NCBI GenBank assembly: GCA_002256705.1
Contig: NQJI01000115.1
Span: 1-5,450 of the forward strand
Length of the DNA: 5,450 nucleotides
Origin: Methylococcaceae bacterium NSM2-1
Lineage (GTDB): Bacteria; Pseudomonadota; Gammaproteobacteria; Methylococcales; Methylomonadaceae
Direction: 5' to 3'
Below are positions 4,280 through 5,450 of the stretch, piece by piece (position 1 is the stretch's first letter; each line of letters begins with the position of its first letter). A program made the translations under genes and the position numbers. Below the pieces are notes generated by a model. That model did not search any database and was not told where the DNA came from. It saw only the letters and a list, made by a program, of their open reading frames with translations.

Positions 4280-5450
4280 ATGAGCTATTCCGCAAACCCA
4301 ATAACCTTGTCATCAAGAAAAGATGCCTTGAGCATTTTTCAAGCGGGTATCGCTGCGGCTGACCCTTATCAGGCTGTTAAAAGATGTCTTTTTGCTAACG
4401 ATCAATCTATCGAATTCCTGTTAAATCTGGATGACAGTGCCCAAAAGCGTATAGGTAATTGGTCAAAAGTCCATCTTATCGCATTTGGCAAAGCGGCTTG
4501 CGCTATGGCAAAAGCTGCCCAGGAAATCATCCCCGCGCATTTACTGTCGGGCTTTGGTATTGCCGTAACCAACTATGAAAACGTGATAGCCATTGATAAT
4601 ATTGAGGTCATTGGAGCTTCGCATCCACTGCCCGATGCGGCTGGCCTTGATGCCGCCAAAAAGTGTGCTGAGCGGGCAATTCAGGCACAACAGGATGAGC
4701 TGGTTTTGGTGTTGGTGAGCGGCGGCGGTTCAGCGCTCATCCCCTGCCCTGTCGACTCGATTACGCTACAGGAAAAGATTGCCACTACCGATTTGTTACT
4801 CGCTTCTGGCGCGACCATCAACCAGATTAACTGTGTACGCAAACATTTGTCACAGTTAAAAGGGGGTGGCTTGGCCAGACTGGCAGTACCTGCGGACTTG
4901 CACGCGCTTATTTTATCGGATGTAATAGGCGATGATTTAAGCGCTATTGCCAGTGGACCAACCGTCCCTGATCCCAGCACTTTTGACGACGCCATTGCCG
5001 TTTTTACAACCAAGGGTATTTGGGACAAAGTCCCCGGCAATGTTCAACGTCGTTTGGAACAGGGCAAACTGGGCAAAGTCCCGGAAACACCGAAACCTGG
5101 CGATAAAGCTTTTAAAAACACCACTTATACATTAATCGGCAGCAATGCCATCAGCGTCAACGCAACGTTCAAAGCTGCCCAAAATCTGGGCTACGAAGCA
5201 AAGTTGTACAATGCGCAACTTTGCGGTGAAGCAAGAAATGAAGCCGAAAAATGGGTACGATACGCAAAACACTTAATCGACAATGGCATCGACAAACCGC
5301 TGGCCTTGATAGCGGGTGGCGAAACCACCGTTACCTTGAAGGGCAATGGACGCGGAGGCCGTAACCAGGAAATGGCCCTGGCTTTTGCTATTGCTGCCCA
5401 GCAACACGGCTTAAATGGATACTGGACATTCTTAAGCGGCGGCACCGATG
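4280..5450 (+). CDS. gck: Glycerate 2-kinase, MOFRL family (3' end cut by window)
   Basis: Phosphorylates D-glycerate with ATP to 2-phosphoglycerate, the serine-cycle exit step into lower glycolysis. The visible 390 residues stay open to the window end; relatives run about 420-450, so some tens of residues are missing. The N-terminal DUF4147 domain shows AFGKAACAMAKAA (68-80), SHPLPDAAGL (114-123), the glycine loop VSGGGSAL (146-153), NCVRKHLSQLKGGGLA (184-199) with the likely catalytic lysine and phosphate-loop residues, and SDVIGDDLSAIASGPT (213-228). The C-terminal MOFRL domain begins around AGGETTVTLKGNGRGGRNQEM (345-365) and reaches LSGGTD at the edge. ATG 4280 is the first start after mtdA. 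No Shine-Dalgarno precedes it, so translation may depend on coupling to mtdA 15 bp upstream. The symbols gckA or garK are used for relatives; serine-cycle context favours gck. Confidence 0.95.
   Translation, partial: MSYSANPITLSSRKDALSIFQAGIAAADPYQAVKRCLFANDQSIEFLLNLDDSAQKRIGNWSKVHLIAFGKAACAMAKAAQEIIPAHLLSGFGIAVTNYENVIAIDNIEVIGASHPLPDAAGLDAAKKCAERAIQAQQDELVLVLVSGGGSALIPCPVDSITLQEKIATTDLLLASGATINQINCVRKHLSQLKGGGLARLAVPADLHALILSDVIGDDLSAIASGPTVPDPSTFDDAIAVFTTKGIWDKVPGNVQRRLEQGKLGKVPETPKPGDKAFKNTTYTLIGSNAISVNATFKAAQNLGYEAKLYNAQLCGEARNEAEKWVRYAKHLIDNGIDKPLALIAGGETTVTLKGNGRGGRNQEMALAFAIAAQQHGLNGYWTFLSGGTD

Noticed and set aside
4681..5445. Several short open frames inside gck on both strands
   Set aside because: The gck frame is continuous and carries the family motifs throughout. 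These are shadows.

Overview
The window most likely comes from a type I (gammaproteobacterial, Methylococcales-like) methanotroph of moderate GC content, of the Methylobacter/Methylomonas/Crenothrix kind. The reason is the right half: malate dehydrogenase, NADP-dependent MtdA and a MOFRL-family glycerate 2-kinase are serine-cycle (C1 assimilation) enzymes that such organisms carry beside the ribulose monophosphate pathway. The genus is an inference. No 16S or other taxonomic marker is present.

Left part (1-1174) is a divergent SOS module. A umuD-type self-cleaving S24 protein runs leftward and is cut by the window edge. A LexA-type repressor runs rightward. The 121 bp between them carries an exact GTTC-N7-GTTC direct repeat, which is the alphaproteobacterial form of the LexA box, and no E. 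coli CTGT-N8-ACAG box. The recognition-helix region of this LexA also resembles the alphaproteobacterial type (S-R-G-S-L-H-R-L-I). A second, degenerate, oppositely oriented copy and a 7-bp-arm palindrome lie just before the lexA start.

Middle part (1175-2149) holds no intact gene. It starts with a short gene of unknown family broken by two apparent 1-base deletions and an amber codon (1205-1556). It continues into a repeat-rich spacer: a 26-bp inverted repeat about 270 bp apart, a block resembling dispersed intergenic repeats, a bulged hairpin, and a nested stem-loop just past the 3' end of mdh.

Right part (2150-5450) is the carbon-assimilation block. mdh runs leftward. mtdA and gck run rightward as an apparent operon with a 15-bp gap, and gck is cut by the window end. 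Together the three act at separate steps of the serine cycle: MtdA interconverts methylene- and methenyl-H4 folate/methanopterin, Gck turns glycerate into 2-phosphoglycerate, and Mdh turns oxaloacetate into malate for malyl-CoA formation. The 279-bp divergent spacer holds a strong rho-independent terminator pointing toward mtdA although no gene lies upstream on that strand. This suggests a small RNA, a leader transcript or a rearrangement scar.

The best leads for something undescribed are the alpha-like LexA/box pairing, the orphan terminator, and the broken gene beside lexA. The metabolic genes themselves are recognisable family members.
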